Assembly: GCA_017509785.1 (NCBI GenBank)
Contig: JAFWOT010000014.1
Coordinates: 62,001 to 126,000, forward strand
DNA from: Clostridia bacterium
GTDB taxonomy: Bacteria > Bacillota > Clostridia > Christensenellales > CAG-138
Direction: 5' to 3'
Length of the DNA stretch: 64,000 nucleotides
Shown piece by piece: positions 16,114 to 24,024 of the stretch. The position numbers were made by a program, and so were the translations under genes. The notes under the pieces are model-generated. The model had not been told where the DNA came from, did no database searches, and saw nothing but the letters and a program-made list of their open reading frames with translations. The first letter of the stretch is position 1. The number at the start of each line of letters is the position of its first letter.

Positions 16114-17406
16114 ATGAGACCTTCATCCGAAAAGAGAATGCTCCCGCGCTGGCTGCCGCTCGACAACGCGGCGAAGATATATCCGCCCGCCATGACGGAG
16201 GGGTGGAACGCGCTCTTCCGCGTCTCGGTGACTCTGACGGAGCCCGTCGACCGCCAGATCTTGAAGCGCGCCCTTTTGAAGACGACGGCGAGATTCCCCA
16301 ATTTCGCAATGAAGCTGAAGCGCGGTTTCTTCTGGTATTATCTGGAAAAGCTCGACGGCGCCCCCGAGATAAGGGACGACGTTCAGAACCCCTGCGCGAG
16401 GATGCGCTTTAACGACAACGGCGGCTTCGCCTTCCGCGTCAGGGTGTACGGCAAGAGGATCGCCGTCGAGATATTCCACGTCATCACGGACGGAGGCGGA
16501 GGGCTTTCGTTCCTCAAGACGCTGACGGCGGAGTACCTGACGCTGAAATACGGGATCGATATCCCGCGAGGCGGGGATCTGCTGGATTGTACGGTGAACG
16601 CCTCGAAGGAGGAGCTCGAGGACGGCTTCCTGAAGCACGCCGGTCCGCGCGCGGTCTCCGAGCCGCCCTGCAGGGCCTACCACCTCAACGGGACTCCCGA
16701 CCGCGATTTTCTCCACGTCACGACGGGCATACTCGATTCCGGCGAGATCTCCTCCCGCGCGAAGGCGCTCGGCGTGACGGTGACGGAGTACCTTTCGACG
16801 GTGCTGCTCTTTGCCGCGATGGACTGGAAGAAGGCTCGCGGCGAGTTCCTGCAGAGGAACCGCCCCGTAAAGCTGACCGTGCCCGTCAATCTCAGAAAGC
16901 CGTTCAACTGCCGCACGCTGCGAAATTTCGCCAATTACGCGAACGTCGGCCTCGATACGCGCCTCGGCGAATACGGCTTTGAGGAGGCGGCGGTGATAGT
17001 CCACCATCAGCTGAAGCTCGAGACCGACCCTCACCGCCTCGCGGCGAAGGTCGCAAGCAACGTGAATATAGAAAAGAGCCTCTTCATGCGGCTCGTGCCC
17101 CTCTTTATAAAGAACCCCGTCATGAGCGCCGCCTACCGCATCGAGGGCGACAGGAAATCCACCACCTGCCTCTCGAATCTGGGGCTTGTAAAGCTCCCCG
17201 CCGAGATGACCCCTTACGTCGAAAGGTTCGAGTTCATGCTCGGCTCCCTTATCGAAAACCCCGTCGCCTGCGCCGCCGTCGGCTACGGCGGGAAGCTCTA
17301 CGTCAATTTCACCCGCACGATCGAGGAGAGCTTCCTGGAGCGCGCGTTCTTCACCCGCCTCGTAAGGATGGGGGTGAAGGTGAAGGTGGAAAGCAACAAC
17401 ATATGA
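16114..17406 (+). CDS. condensation-domain/alcohol acetyltransferase-like protein
   Basis: The 430-residue protein resembles the chloramphenicol acetyltransferase/condensation-domain superfamily, particularly the alcohol-acetyltransferase-like group of Firmicutes. The catalytic motif HxxxDG is present as H122-V-I-T-D126-G127, with Phe in place of the first His of HHxxxDG. A second conserved stretch is VPVNLRKPFNCRTLRNFANYANV. No membrane segment is seen. The first ATG (16114) has no ribosome site and coincides with the predicted +1; an internal ATG at 16138 is the alternative. It is followed by a zinc-ribbon membrane protein 31 bp downstream. The acyl acceptor is unknown. Confidence 0.7.
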   Translation: MRPSSEKRMLPRWLPLDNAAKIYPPAMTEGWNALFRVSVTLTEPVDRQILKRALLKTTARFPNFAMKLKRGFFWYYLEKLDGAPEIRDDVQNPCARMRFNDNGGFAFRVRVYGKRIAVEIFHVITDGGGGLSFLKTLTAEYLTLKYGIDIPRGGDLLDCTVNASKEELEDGFLKHAGPRAVSEPPCRAYHLNGTPDRDFLHVTTGILDSGEISSRAKALGVTVTEYLSTVLLFAAMDWKKARGEFLQRNRPVKLTVPVNLRKPFNCRTLRNFANYANVGLDTRLGEYGFEEAAVIVHHQLKLETDPHRLAAKVASNVNIEKSLFMRLVPLFIKNPVMSAAYRIEGDRKSTTCLSNLGLVKLPAEMTPYVERFEFMLGSLIENPVACAAVGYGGKLYVNFTRTIEESFLERAFFTRLVRMGVKVKVESNNI

Positions 17407-17437
17407 TCAGCAATTCGCTGATTACCCGGAGGTCCTT

Positions 17438-18142
17438 ATGTCTTACTGTGTCAACTGCGGCGTGGAGCTCGGTGCTTCCGAGAAGCGCTGTCCGCTCTGC
17501 GGCGTCGAAGTGATAAACCCCGCGGAGAGATCCGATCCCTCCGCGCAAACGCCCTACCCGAGGAGCGTTGAAAGGGTGCGTCACCGCGTGATAAGGGTGG
17601 CGGCGGCGCGTGTGCTTTCACTGCTCATGTGCATACCGCTCATATCGATACTGCTCATCGACCTCATACAGGACGGCGCGCTCACCTGGTCGCTCATACC
17701 GGCGGCCTCGATAGTTTTCGCGTTCATGGCGCTCGTATTCCCCTGCCTCTTCGAAAGGCCGAAGGTCTGGCTCTTCCTCCTCTTCGGGACGCTTGAGACC
17801 GCGCTCTTCCTCTTCGTGCTGAAGATGATACTCGGCGGGGACTGGCTCTGGCTCTTCGCCCTCCCCGTGACCGCGCTGACGGGGGCGGCGCTCATAGGCG
17901 TCTGCCTCATGCTCGGCTCCCGCCGTGCGGGGGTGCCTTTAAAGCTCATCGTCATGCTGCTGATCATGATGGTGTTCGTGCTCGTGCTGCAGATGCTCAT
18001 AGAGATCCATCTGCACCGCTGCATCAGGTTCAGCTGGTCGATCTACGCCGCGATTCCCTGCGCGCTGCTGAGCCTCGTCGTGCTGATAATCGGCAGACTT
18101 ATACAGCGAAGCGAGTCGTTCAGAAAAAAGATGTTCTTCTGA
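17438..18142 (+). CDS. zinc-ribbon membrane protein, DUF6320-like
   Basis: The 234-residue protein has an N-terminal zinc ribbon (CVNCGVELGASEKRCPLCG, two CxxC pairs in residues 4-22), a short linker and about six hydrophobic segments from residue 55 to 222. A good GGAGG site precedes the ATG. Proteins of this design commonly follow acetyltransferase-like genes in Clostridia, in my recollection as DUF6320, and may anchor or regulate the partner at the membrane. No catalytic motif is visible. Confidence 0.7.
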   Translation: MSYCVNCGVELGASEKRCPLCGVEVINPAERSDPSAQTPYPRSVERVRHRVIRVAAARVLSLLMCIPLISILLIDLIQDGALTWSLIPAASIVFAFMALVFPCLFERPKVWLFLLFGTLETALFLFVLKMILGGDWLWLFALPVTALTGAALIGVCLMLGSRRAGVPLKLIVMLLIMMVFVLVLQMLIEIHLHRCIRFSWSIYAAIPCALLSLVVLIIGRLIQRSESFRKKMFF

Positions 18143-18155
18143 GCCGAAAAAACGC

Positions 18156-18184
18156 TTGCATTTTTATCATGCGCGTGATATAAT
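18156..18184 (+). promoter_or_regulatory. sigma-A promoter of the tyrS T-box transcript
   Basis: TTGCAT (18156-18161), a 17-bp spacer and TATAAT (18179-18184), giving a start near 18191. Confidence 0.85.
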
Positions 18185-18190
18185 CCGCAC

Positions 18191-18437
18191 AATATTCGCG
18201 TTGAAGGGAAGAAGTAACTCCCCGTTGGCATCGAAGAGAGCGTCCGGCAGGTGTAAGGGCGCATGCGGCGGGAAGCGAATACGTCCCGGAGCAGCCGTCC
18301 GAAAGAGCATTCGAGTAGGCGCGGCCGGGCAGGCCCGTTACAGCCTTCCATGAGGGAGCCTTGACCGAGGCTCCGAATTGGGGTGGTACCACGGTATTCT
18401 ATCGTCCCCGTTTCCGTCAGGAAACGGGGATTTTTAT
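18191..18437 (+). promoter_or_regulatory. T-box riboswitch controlling tyrS
   Basis: The leader has a Stem I region with AGTAA, a GAGAGC bulge element and a distal GGTGTAAG loop. A specifier GAATAC contains the Tyr codon TAC at 18280-18282. The T-box GGGTGGTACCACGG is at 18381-18394. The competing terminator is a perfect 10-bp stem (18406-18415 with 18420-18429) followed by ATTTTTATTT. Uncharged tRNA-Tyr would favour the antiterminator and so raise tyrS expression. The specifier agrees with the downstream gene. Confidence 0.95.
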
Positions 18438-18455
18438 TTGAAAGGAACAACTATT

Positions 18456-19670
18456 ATGAAGATCTACGACGAATTAAAAGCCAGGGGCCTCATCGCCCAG
18501 GTAACCAACGAACCCGAGATCGAGAAGCTCGTCAACGCGGGCGAAGCGAAGTTCTACATCGGCTTCGACTGCACGGCGGACAGCCTGACCGCAGGGCATT
18601 TCATGGCGCTGACGCTGATGAAGCGCCTGCAGATGGCGGGCAACAAGCCCGTTGCGCTCATCGGCGGAGGCACGACGATGATAGGCGATCCCTCCGGCAG
18701 GACGGACATGCGCAAGATGCTCACAAGGGAGGATATCGACCACAACGCCGCCTGCTTCAAGCGGCAGATGGAGCGCTTTATAGAGTTCGGCGAGGGAAAG
18801 GCCGAGATGGTCAACAACGCCGATTGGCTCCTCTCGCTCAATTACGTGGAGCTTCTGCGCGAGGTCGGCGCGTGCTTCAGCGTCAACAACATGCTTCGCG
18901 CCGAGTGCTACAAGCAGCGCATGGAGAAGGGGCTCTCGTTCCTCGAGTTCAACTACATGATAATGCAGTCCTACGACTTCTACTGGCTGTTCAGGAACAA
19001 GGGAGTGAACCTTCAGTTCGGCGGCGACGATCAGTGGAGCAATATGCTCGGCGGCACGGAGCTCATCCGCAGGAAGCTCGGCAAGGACGCGAACGCAATG
19101 ACGATCACCCTCCTCACCGATTCGCAGGGCAAGAAGATGGGCAAGACCGCGGGCAACGCCGTCTGGCTCGACCCGAATAAGACGACGCCGTTCGAATTCT
19201 ACCAGTACTGGCGCAACGTCGGCGATTCGGACGTCATGAAGTGCATCCGCATGCTGACGTTCATCCCCATTGAGGAGATCGAAGAGATCGAGAAGTGGGA
19301 TCCCTCCCGCATCAACGAGAAGAAGGAGCTCCTGGCGTACGAGCTGACCGCGCTCGTCCACGGGAAGGACGAGGCCGAGAAGGCGAAGGAAGCCTCCCAC
19401 GCCCTCTTTGCGGGCGGCGGGGATGATTCCAACATGCCCACGACCGAGCTCGAAGTTCCCGAGGAGGGCTGTAACGTCATCGACCTCATGCTCGCCTGCT
19501 CCCTCGCGGCCTCAAAGGGCGAGGCGAGGCGCCTTATACAGCAGGGCGGCGTCTCCGTCGACGGCGAGAAGGTGACGGATATCGGCCTCGTCATCGAAAA
19601 GGCCCGCTTCGCGGACGGCGTGAAGATCAAGAAGGGCAAGAAGATATTCCACAAGGCGGTCGGGAAATAA
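18456..19670 (+). CDS. tyrS: tyrosyl-tRNA synthetase
   Basis: The 404-residue class I enzyme charges tRNA-Tyr. The HIGH-type motif is AGHF (46-49) and the KMSKS-type motif is KKMGKT (226-231). FGGDDQWSN near residue 188 is the tyrosine-site block. An S4 RNA-binding domain ends the protein (EARRLIQQGGVSVDGEKV). The length and the KMGKT form fit the TyrZ/TyrRS type 2 class. The ATG at 18456 follows AAAGGA; the longer frame reaches back through the T-box terminator and is not the start. Expression is governed by the T-box leader. Confidence 0.96.
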   Translation: MKIYDELKARGLIAQVTNEPEIEKLVNAGEAKFYIGFDCTADSLTAGHFMALTLMKRLQMAGNKPVALIGGGTTMIGDPSGRTDMRKMLTREDIDHNAACFKRQMERFIEFGEGKAEMVNNADWLLSLNYVELLREVGACFSVNNMLRAECYKQRMEKGLSFLEFNYMIMQSYDFYWLFRNKGVNLQFGGDDQWSNMLGGTELIRRKLGKDANAMTITLLTDSQGKKMGKTAGNAVWLDPNKTTPFEFYQYWRNVGDSDVMKCIRMLTFIPIEEIEEIEKWDPSRINEKKELLAYELTALVHGKDEAEKAKEASHALFAGGGDDSNMPTTELEVPEEGCNVIDLMLACSLAASKGEARRLIQQGGVSVDGEKVTDIGLVIEKARFADGVKIKKGKKIFHKAVGK

Positions 19671-19689
19671 ACCCATAAAAAAAACGCGG

Positions 19690-19715
19690 GGCGCGGATCC
19701 GATGGGATCCGCGCC
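19690..19715. terminator. terminator between convergent tyrS and serpin genes
   Basis: GGCGCGGATCC (19690-19700) pairs perfectly with 19705-19715. On the minus strand it is followed by an eight-T run, so it ends the serpin operon; on the plus strand the T-tract is weaker. Confidence 0.85.
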
Positions 19716-19731
19716 CTGCTTTATCACGTTC

Positions 19732-21144
19732 TCAATCGTTCGGGGTGTTGACGACGCCCATGAAGAGCGGCGCCACGGACTGACCCGTTATGAAGAATGC
19801 GAACGGGCGGTCGAGGACGAAGTCGACCTCACGGCGCTCCACGGGAGCGGCGGCCCCTGCATAGAAGATCGTGAACGCGGCGGCCTCTACGCCGTCCTCG
19901 TCGGTCTTGACCCTTGCGACGTGCTTCGCGGCGTTGATGCACACGGGCGCGTCCTCGGCGAGAAGGGGCGAGAAATCGGCCCTTGCGGGATCGAAGCACG
20001 ATCTGATCCCCATGCCGGAGAGCGCTCCGGCGAGATCGATATCGCTCTTCACGTCGATCTTCGGCATCGAAACGTGGACTATCACGTTGGCGCTCATGGC
20101 TTCGCTCTTGTCGGACCGGATGAACTCCATGCCGTGGGTCTTCATCATTTCCTCAACGCTCACGCCCTCGTCGGGAAGCAGGAACCACATGGCGCCCGCG
20201 CCGTTCTTCAGCGGCTCGCAGTAGGCCCGGAAGCCCTCTCCCTCATAATAGCGGCCCACGGAATCCTTGTGCATGAAGTCGGCGTCGATATCCCCTTCGG
20301 GGGTGTGGAAGGGCATCACGTCCGTGTGATCCTTTGAATAATCATACTCCCACGCGGCCTTGAAATAGATCGCGGAGGCGATGGCGGCGACGAGATCCAC
20401 GGGCAGGCTCACCTGCGCGACCGAATCCTTCAGCATGCCGCCGGTATTGGCGTTGAGCCATTCGCGCAGGGCCTCGGTAAAGCCCGCGTCCGCGGGATCC
20501 CCCCAATAGGAGGAGCCCTCGTAGATCTCCGCTATGCGTTCGAGAGTATCGGTGTTGAATGCCGTGCCGTTATTCAGCCAGAGAGAATTTGCTATGCCGC
20601 ACTTCGTTATGCCGTCGTCGATCGGCTCCGCCTTCATGAGAGCGGCGGCAGAAGCGCGAAGCTCATCCATGCTGCCCGCGCCGAGGGCGTTCAGTATCTC
20701 CGCCCGCGTTTCGCCTTCGGTGCTCTCCGCAAGGAGGGCGAGCGCCATATAGACGTTTGCCGGGGAGAATATGACGTTGCCGTTCCCCGCCTCCTTCGTG
20801 AGCTCGCCAAAGAGGGCCTCGGTGAATCCGCGCATATCCGGGACGGACCTTGCCGCCGTATCGCGCTCCTGCTGCTGCGCGCGCCATGCCTCCGCGAGCT
20901 CCCCGAACTTTTCCATGTCCGCGTCGCCGGACTCGGTGACGATCGTGTTGGGGTCGGCCGCGTACTCATGGGAGACGGGCGCGGCCAGGAGATAATCCCC
21001 GATCACGGGCGCCGCGGCCTGCTGAGTGGGGTCGGGGGTGTTCGTCGGCTCCGCCGTGGGGGCGGGAGCCGCGTCCTTCACGCCGCAGCCGCAGAGCAGC
21101 ATCAGCGCGGCAAGCAGTATGGATAAAAAGCCTTTGATCTTCAT
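19732..21144 (-). CDS. serpin family protease inhibitor (lipoprotein)
   Basis: The 470-residue protein has a lipobox signal (ILLAALMLLCGC), a Pro/Thr linker and a complete serpin domain from about residue 95. Serpin landmarks are NVIFSPANVYMALALLAESTEGETRAEI and the C-terminal DRPFAFFITGQSVAPLFMGVVNTP. The reactive loop runs from the hinge EDGVEAAA (from 416) to a predicted P1-P1' of Ala432-Ala433, a small-residue site that suggests elastase-like targets. The start was set at ATG 21144; a GTG 9 bp upstream abuts its own ribosome site. It lies 26 bp after the anti-sigma gene, so it is probably in that operon. Confidence 0.92.
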   Translation of the reverse strand: MKIKGFLSILLAALMLLCGCGVKDAAPAPTAEPTNTPDPTQQAAAPVIGDYLLAAPVSHEYAADPNTIVTESGDADMEKFGELAEAWRAQQQERDTAARSVPDMRGFTEALFGELTKEAGNGNVIFSPANVYMALALLAESTEGETRAEILNALGAGSMDELRASAAALMKAEPIDDGITKCGIANSLWLNNGTAFNTDTLERIAEIYEGSSYWGDPADAGFTEALREWLNANTGGMLKDSVAQVSLPVDLVAAIASAIYFKAAWEYDYSKDHTDVMPFHTPEGDIDADFMHKDSVGRYYEGEGFRAYCEPLKNGAGAMWFLLPDEGVSVEEMMKTHGMEFIRSDKSEAMSANVIVHVSMPKIDVKSDIDLAGALSGMGIRSCFDPARADFSPLLAEDAPVCINAAKHVARVKTDEDGVEAAAFTIFYAGAAAPVERREVDFVLDRPFAFFITGQSVAPLFMGVVNTPND

Positions 21145-21170
21145 TTCATTCACCCTTTCAATATTATTCG

Positions 21171-21857
21171 TCAGTTTCGGTTTCCGGCGTATTCTCTCAC
21201 AAATTCCGTCACGGCCCCGCAGCCCGCGTCCAAACTGCCCTCGGGCATGTTGGCGGCGGCCGTGCCGTTCTCCCCTTCGAGCATAGCGGCGATGAGGCCG
21301 TATTCGCCGTTGACGCCGCTCTTCAGAAAGAGCAGGAGCCGCGCCGCGCCGTGATCCGTCACGCCGTCCGTCACGATGAATTCCTCCGGCAGATCGCCCT
21401 TTATGCTCCCGACGAGTGTATAGACCGGCTTTTCGCCGTTCGCCCCGTCGTTATCGGCTAATGCGATGAATTCCGCGGAATCGGCAAGCTCCCGCAGGCC
21501 TTGCGCGAGTTCATCGGGCATCGCTTCCGGGAAGCCCGGGCTGCCGTACGAGTCGCCGGGCAAGGCGGGAGCGAACCCGGTGGGTAAGGCCGCCACTCCG
21601 GAGGGCGTGTCGTCCGAGGGCTCCGTCTGCGAGCCCGCCGTGACCGTGGGGGCCTGGGCGGAGGAGTTGCCCTTCGGCTGCTCCGCGGAGGGCTTCAGGA
21701 GCTTTGGCAGTATCAGCGCGAGCCCGAAGACAAGCACCAGCGCCGCGGCCGCCGCCCCGAGATACGGCATGAAGCGCGAACGCCGCTTCGGCGCGGCCTC
21801 GCGGATGAAGGCGGGATCGATATCGCCTATCGCTTCGAGCATCCTTTCCTTATTCAT
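21171..21857 (-). CDS. probable anti-sigma factor, single-pass membrane protein
   Basis: The 228-residue protein has a short cytoplasmic N-terminus (about 30 residues, opening MNKERMLEAIGDIDPAFIREAAP), one membrane helix at about 32-52 and an extracytoplasmic region with a Pro/Ser/Thr-rich stretch and a small globular domain. Its start overlaps the ECF sigma gene by 8 bp, the usual coupling of a sigma factor and its membrane anchor. No zinc-binding HxxxCxxC motif is seen, so the assignment rests on topology and position. Confidence 0.65.
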   Translation of the reverse strand: MNKERMLEAIGDIDPAFIREAAPKRRSRFMPYLGAAAAALVLVFGLALILPKLLKPSAEQPKGNSSAQAPTVTAGSQTEPSDDTPSGVAALPTGFAPALPGDSYGSPGFPEAMPDELAQGLRELADSAEFIALADNDGANGEKPVYTLVGSIKGDLPEEFIVTDGVTDHGAARLLLFLKSGVNGEYGLIAAMLEGENGTAAANMPEGSLDAGCGAVTEFVREYAGNRN

Positions 21858-22410
21858 AAAACATCCCTTCCTTTATGAGAAGCTTCTTCAGTTCCGCCCT
21901 CGTGCGGGAGAGCCGCATCTTGACCGCCGCCTCGCTCATGCCGTTGTCGGCGGCTATCTCCCCGACGGAGAGCAGATACCAGTACCTCTGCACGAACACC
22001 CGCCGGCTCCGCCCGGGGAGGGAGCCGAGGAAACCGTTGAGCAGCGCGGTGAACGCCGCGCGCTCCAGCTCCTTTTCCGGAGAAACGCCGGACGCGAGTT
22101 CCGCGAGCTCGTCGAGAGCGGTCTCGTACCCGCCGGAGCCGCGTCGTACACGCGTTTCGCGGCGGACGCGGTCTATCGCGGCGTTCCTGCACAGCCGCCC
22201 CGCATAGGAGGCGAGGTCATCCGGCTCGTTGGGGGGAATGCTCCGCCAGCAGGCGAGGCACGCATCGGAAACGATCTCCTCCGCGTCGCGGCGGTCGGGG
22301 AGGATCCTCCCCGCGATGGCGGAAAGGTACGCGCCGTATTTGCGCTTCGTCTGCTCGACGGCGCTTTCGTCGCGTTCAAGGTAAAGCTTTATGATGTCCG
22401 GATCATTCAT
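21850..22410 (-). CDS. ECF-type RNA polymerase sigma factor
   Basis: The 186-residue protein has sigma region 2 (about 20-85: YGAYLSAIAGRILPDRRDAEEIVSDACLACWRSIPP ... LCRNAAIDRVRRE) and region 4 (about 125-180: LPGRSRRVFVQRYWYLLSVGEIAADNGMSEAAVKMRLSRTRAELKKLL). A GAAAGGAG ribosome site precedes the ATG. It heads an operon with its presumed anti-sigma factor and a serpin. A GTTACC and CGTC pair 15 bp apart upstream (22435-22459, minus strand) could be an autoregulated ECF promoter. Confidence 0.92.
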   Translation of the reverse strand: MNDPDIIKLYLERDESAVEQTKRKYGAYLSAIAGRILPDRRDAEEIVSDACLACWRSIPPNEPDDLASYAGRLCRNAAIDRVRRETRVRRGSGGYETALDELAELASGVSPEKELERAAFTALLNGFLGSLPGRSRRVFVQRYWYLLSVGEIAADNGMSEAAVKMRLSRTRAELKKLLIKEGMFYE

Positions 22411-22434
22411 TGCTTTGCTCCTTTCACCTATAAA

Positions 22435-22459
22435 GACGATGATTTTTCGAAAAGGTAAC
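22435..22459 (-). promoter_or_regulatory. candidate autoregulated ECF promoter
   Basis: On the minus strand GTTACC (22454-22459) and CGTC (22435-22438) are separated by 15 bp, compatible with ECF promoters (AAC/ACC-type -35, CGTC-type -10). No sigma-A promoter stands out in the same interval. Tentative. Confidence 0.35.
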
Positions 22460-22492
22460 GCGGAGAGAAAATATATTTTCGGCGAATCAAAA

Positions 22493-22510
22493 GGGAGCCC
22501 TCCGGCTCCC
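22493..22510 (-). terminator. terminator after the DUF815-like ATPase gene
   Basis: GGGAGCC pairs with GGCTCCC around a 4-nt loop, with TTTTGATT behind it on the minus strand, 18 bp beyond the stop. Confidence 0.65.
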
Positions 22511-22527
22511 CGCGATCATCAAAACGG

Positions 22528-23862
22528 TCAATCCGCTTCAGCGGAGCGGAGCTTTTCCGCAAGCGCGACCGCCGCGCAGACCGTCAGCTCGCCCTTGGAA
22601 TCGACCTGATGATCGACGCAGGCGCTCCTGACGACCTCCCTCGGAAGGGAGGCGCCCTCGGAATCGAGCAGGCGGCAGACCATATCCGCAAAGCTGTCGA
22701 GCCGGAGCTGCGGAAGTACGACCCTCTTTGTAAAGCAGCGGCAGGAGGGCGAGTTTGCCGAAGTCGTCGCCGTCAGCAGCACGTTCACGGGGACGACCCT
22801 TGCGGCAACGCCGCGAAGATCGGCGTCATCGGCCGCGACCATGAATTTGAGCGGCTGATCGCGAAGCCCCTCGAAAAGGGGCAGGAGCTCGGAAAAGGAT
22901 CTGCATTCCGGCGCATAGATGAAGCGCATCTCGGGAAGCTCGTCGGCAAGAGCGAAGAGCATGGCCGTCTTGCCCATACCCTCCGCGCCGAGTATCAGCA
23001 TCGGCTCCGCGCCGTCCCCGCGCATGAATTCTATCGCGTGGGCGAGGCAGGCGCGGTATTCCTCCCCGAGAAGGGGCTCGTATGAGGCGAGCCTCGGTTC
23101 GGGCATCGGAACGAGCTTGCCGCAGTTCCAGACGAAAAGCCTTTCCTTCAGGAATATCCCGGTCCCGTAGGCGGCGAAGAAATTCCAGAGATCCTCCACC
23201 ATGAAGGGCCAATCCTGCCCGGAGGAGAGGAACCTGTGATACATCTCCTCAAGAGCCTCGTCCGAAACGTAGGGCTCGCGGAGCTCCTCCTCGCCGTAAT
23301 GCCAGTTGGGCGCTCCGTTCGGCAGGAACGCGGGCAGCTTCGGCATGGGGGCGGGAGCCTCCTCCGGGACCTGGCGCACGGCGTTGCCGCCCCACGCGGC
23401 TTCGGCTATGCGGGTCGCGGAATCCCTGTTCGGGCGGTTCCTGCGGCGGAGCTCCTCATATCTTTCCTGAACGAAGCGGTAGAGTATCTCCCCCGTGAGG
23501 CCGCGCAGATTGCAGAGGACGTCCAGATCCTCTTTCATGGCGTTGTAAACGGCCTCGTCAAGGCGGTTCGCCGCCGCCATGCGCGAGAAGGGGTTCGGTT
23601 CCAGCAGGAGCTTATGCAGCAGAAAATCGCAGAAGAGCTCCCCGGTAACCCTGCGGGCTGGCCCGCGAAGCAGCGCGGAGGTCATACGGAAGCACGCCTC
23701 GCTCGCGGCTCTGACGTCCCCCTCTATTAGGGAGGAACAGCATTTGTCAAGCTCACGGACGGGCTCGGAATCGTTTATGCCGCGCATGACGGTCAGCCTC
23801 GGCAGGAGGGCGAGCACCGCCTCCGCCCCTTCGCTCCACGAAAGATCCTGAAAATCGCGCAT
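22528..23862 (-). CDS. DUF815-like AAA-type ATPase
   Basis: The 444-residue protein has an alpha-helical N-terminal half (about 1-190) and a C-terminal domain resembling DUF815 ATPases: YGTGIFLKERLFVWNCGKLVPMPEP, then a Walker A GAEGMGKT and a Walker B-like KFMVAADD. DUF815 proteins are predicted ATP-binding proteins of uncertain role. This one is divergent from the usual short form: the P-loop is GAEGMGKT rather than the more common GxRGTGKS. The ATG at 23862 follows GGGAGG. It is monocistronic, divergent from mrp. Confidence 0.7.
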   Translation of the reverse strand: MRDFQDLSWSEGAEAVLALLPRLTVMRGINDSEPVRELDKCCSSLIEGDVRAASEACFRMTSALLRGPARRVTGELFCDFLLHKLLLEPNPFSRMAAANRLDEAVYNAMKEDLDVLCNLRGLTGEILYRFVQERYEELRRRNRPNRDSATRIAEAAWGGNAVRQVPEEAPAPMPKLPAFLPNGAPNWHYGEEELREPYVSDEALEEMYHRFLSSGQDWPFMVEDLWNFFAAYGTGIFLKERLFVWNCGKLVPMPEPRLASYEPLLGEEYRACLAHAIEFMRGDGAEPMLILGAEGMGKTAMLFALADELPEMRFIYAPECRSFSELLPLFEGLRDQPLKFMVAADDADLRGVAARVVPVNVLLTATTSANSPSCRCFTKRVVLPQLRLDSFADMVCRLLDSEGASLPREVVRSACVDHQVDSKGELTVCAAVALAEKLRSAEAD

Positions 23863-23960
23863 AGTGTTCCTCCCAAATGAGTTCTTATGAATCATTTATA
23901 CCATATATGGGGTATGATTACAAGAGCAAACGCAAAAAATGTATATAGCATCCGTTTTAC

Positions 23961-23988
23961 TTGACAAGCCTCCCGCTTCGGTTATAAT
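23961..23988 (+). promoter_or_regulatory. sigma-A promoter of the mrp operon
   Basis: Perfect TTGACA (23961-23966) and TATAAT (23983-23988) with a 16-bp spacer, 37 bp before the ATG. Confidence 0.85.
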
Positions 23989-24024
23989 AAAGTCGGATAA
24001 AAATATTCCAACAAGGAGTTTACA

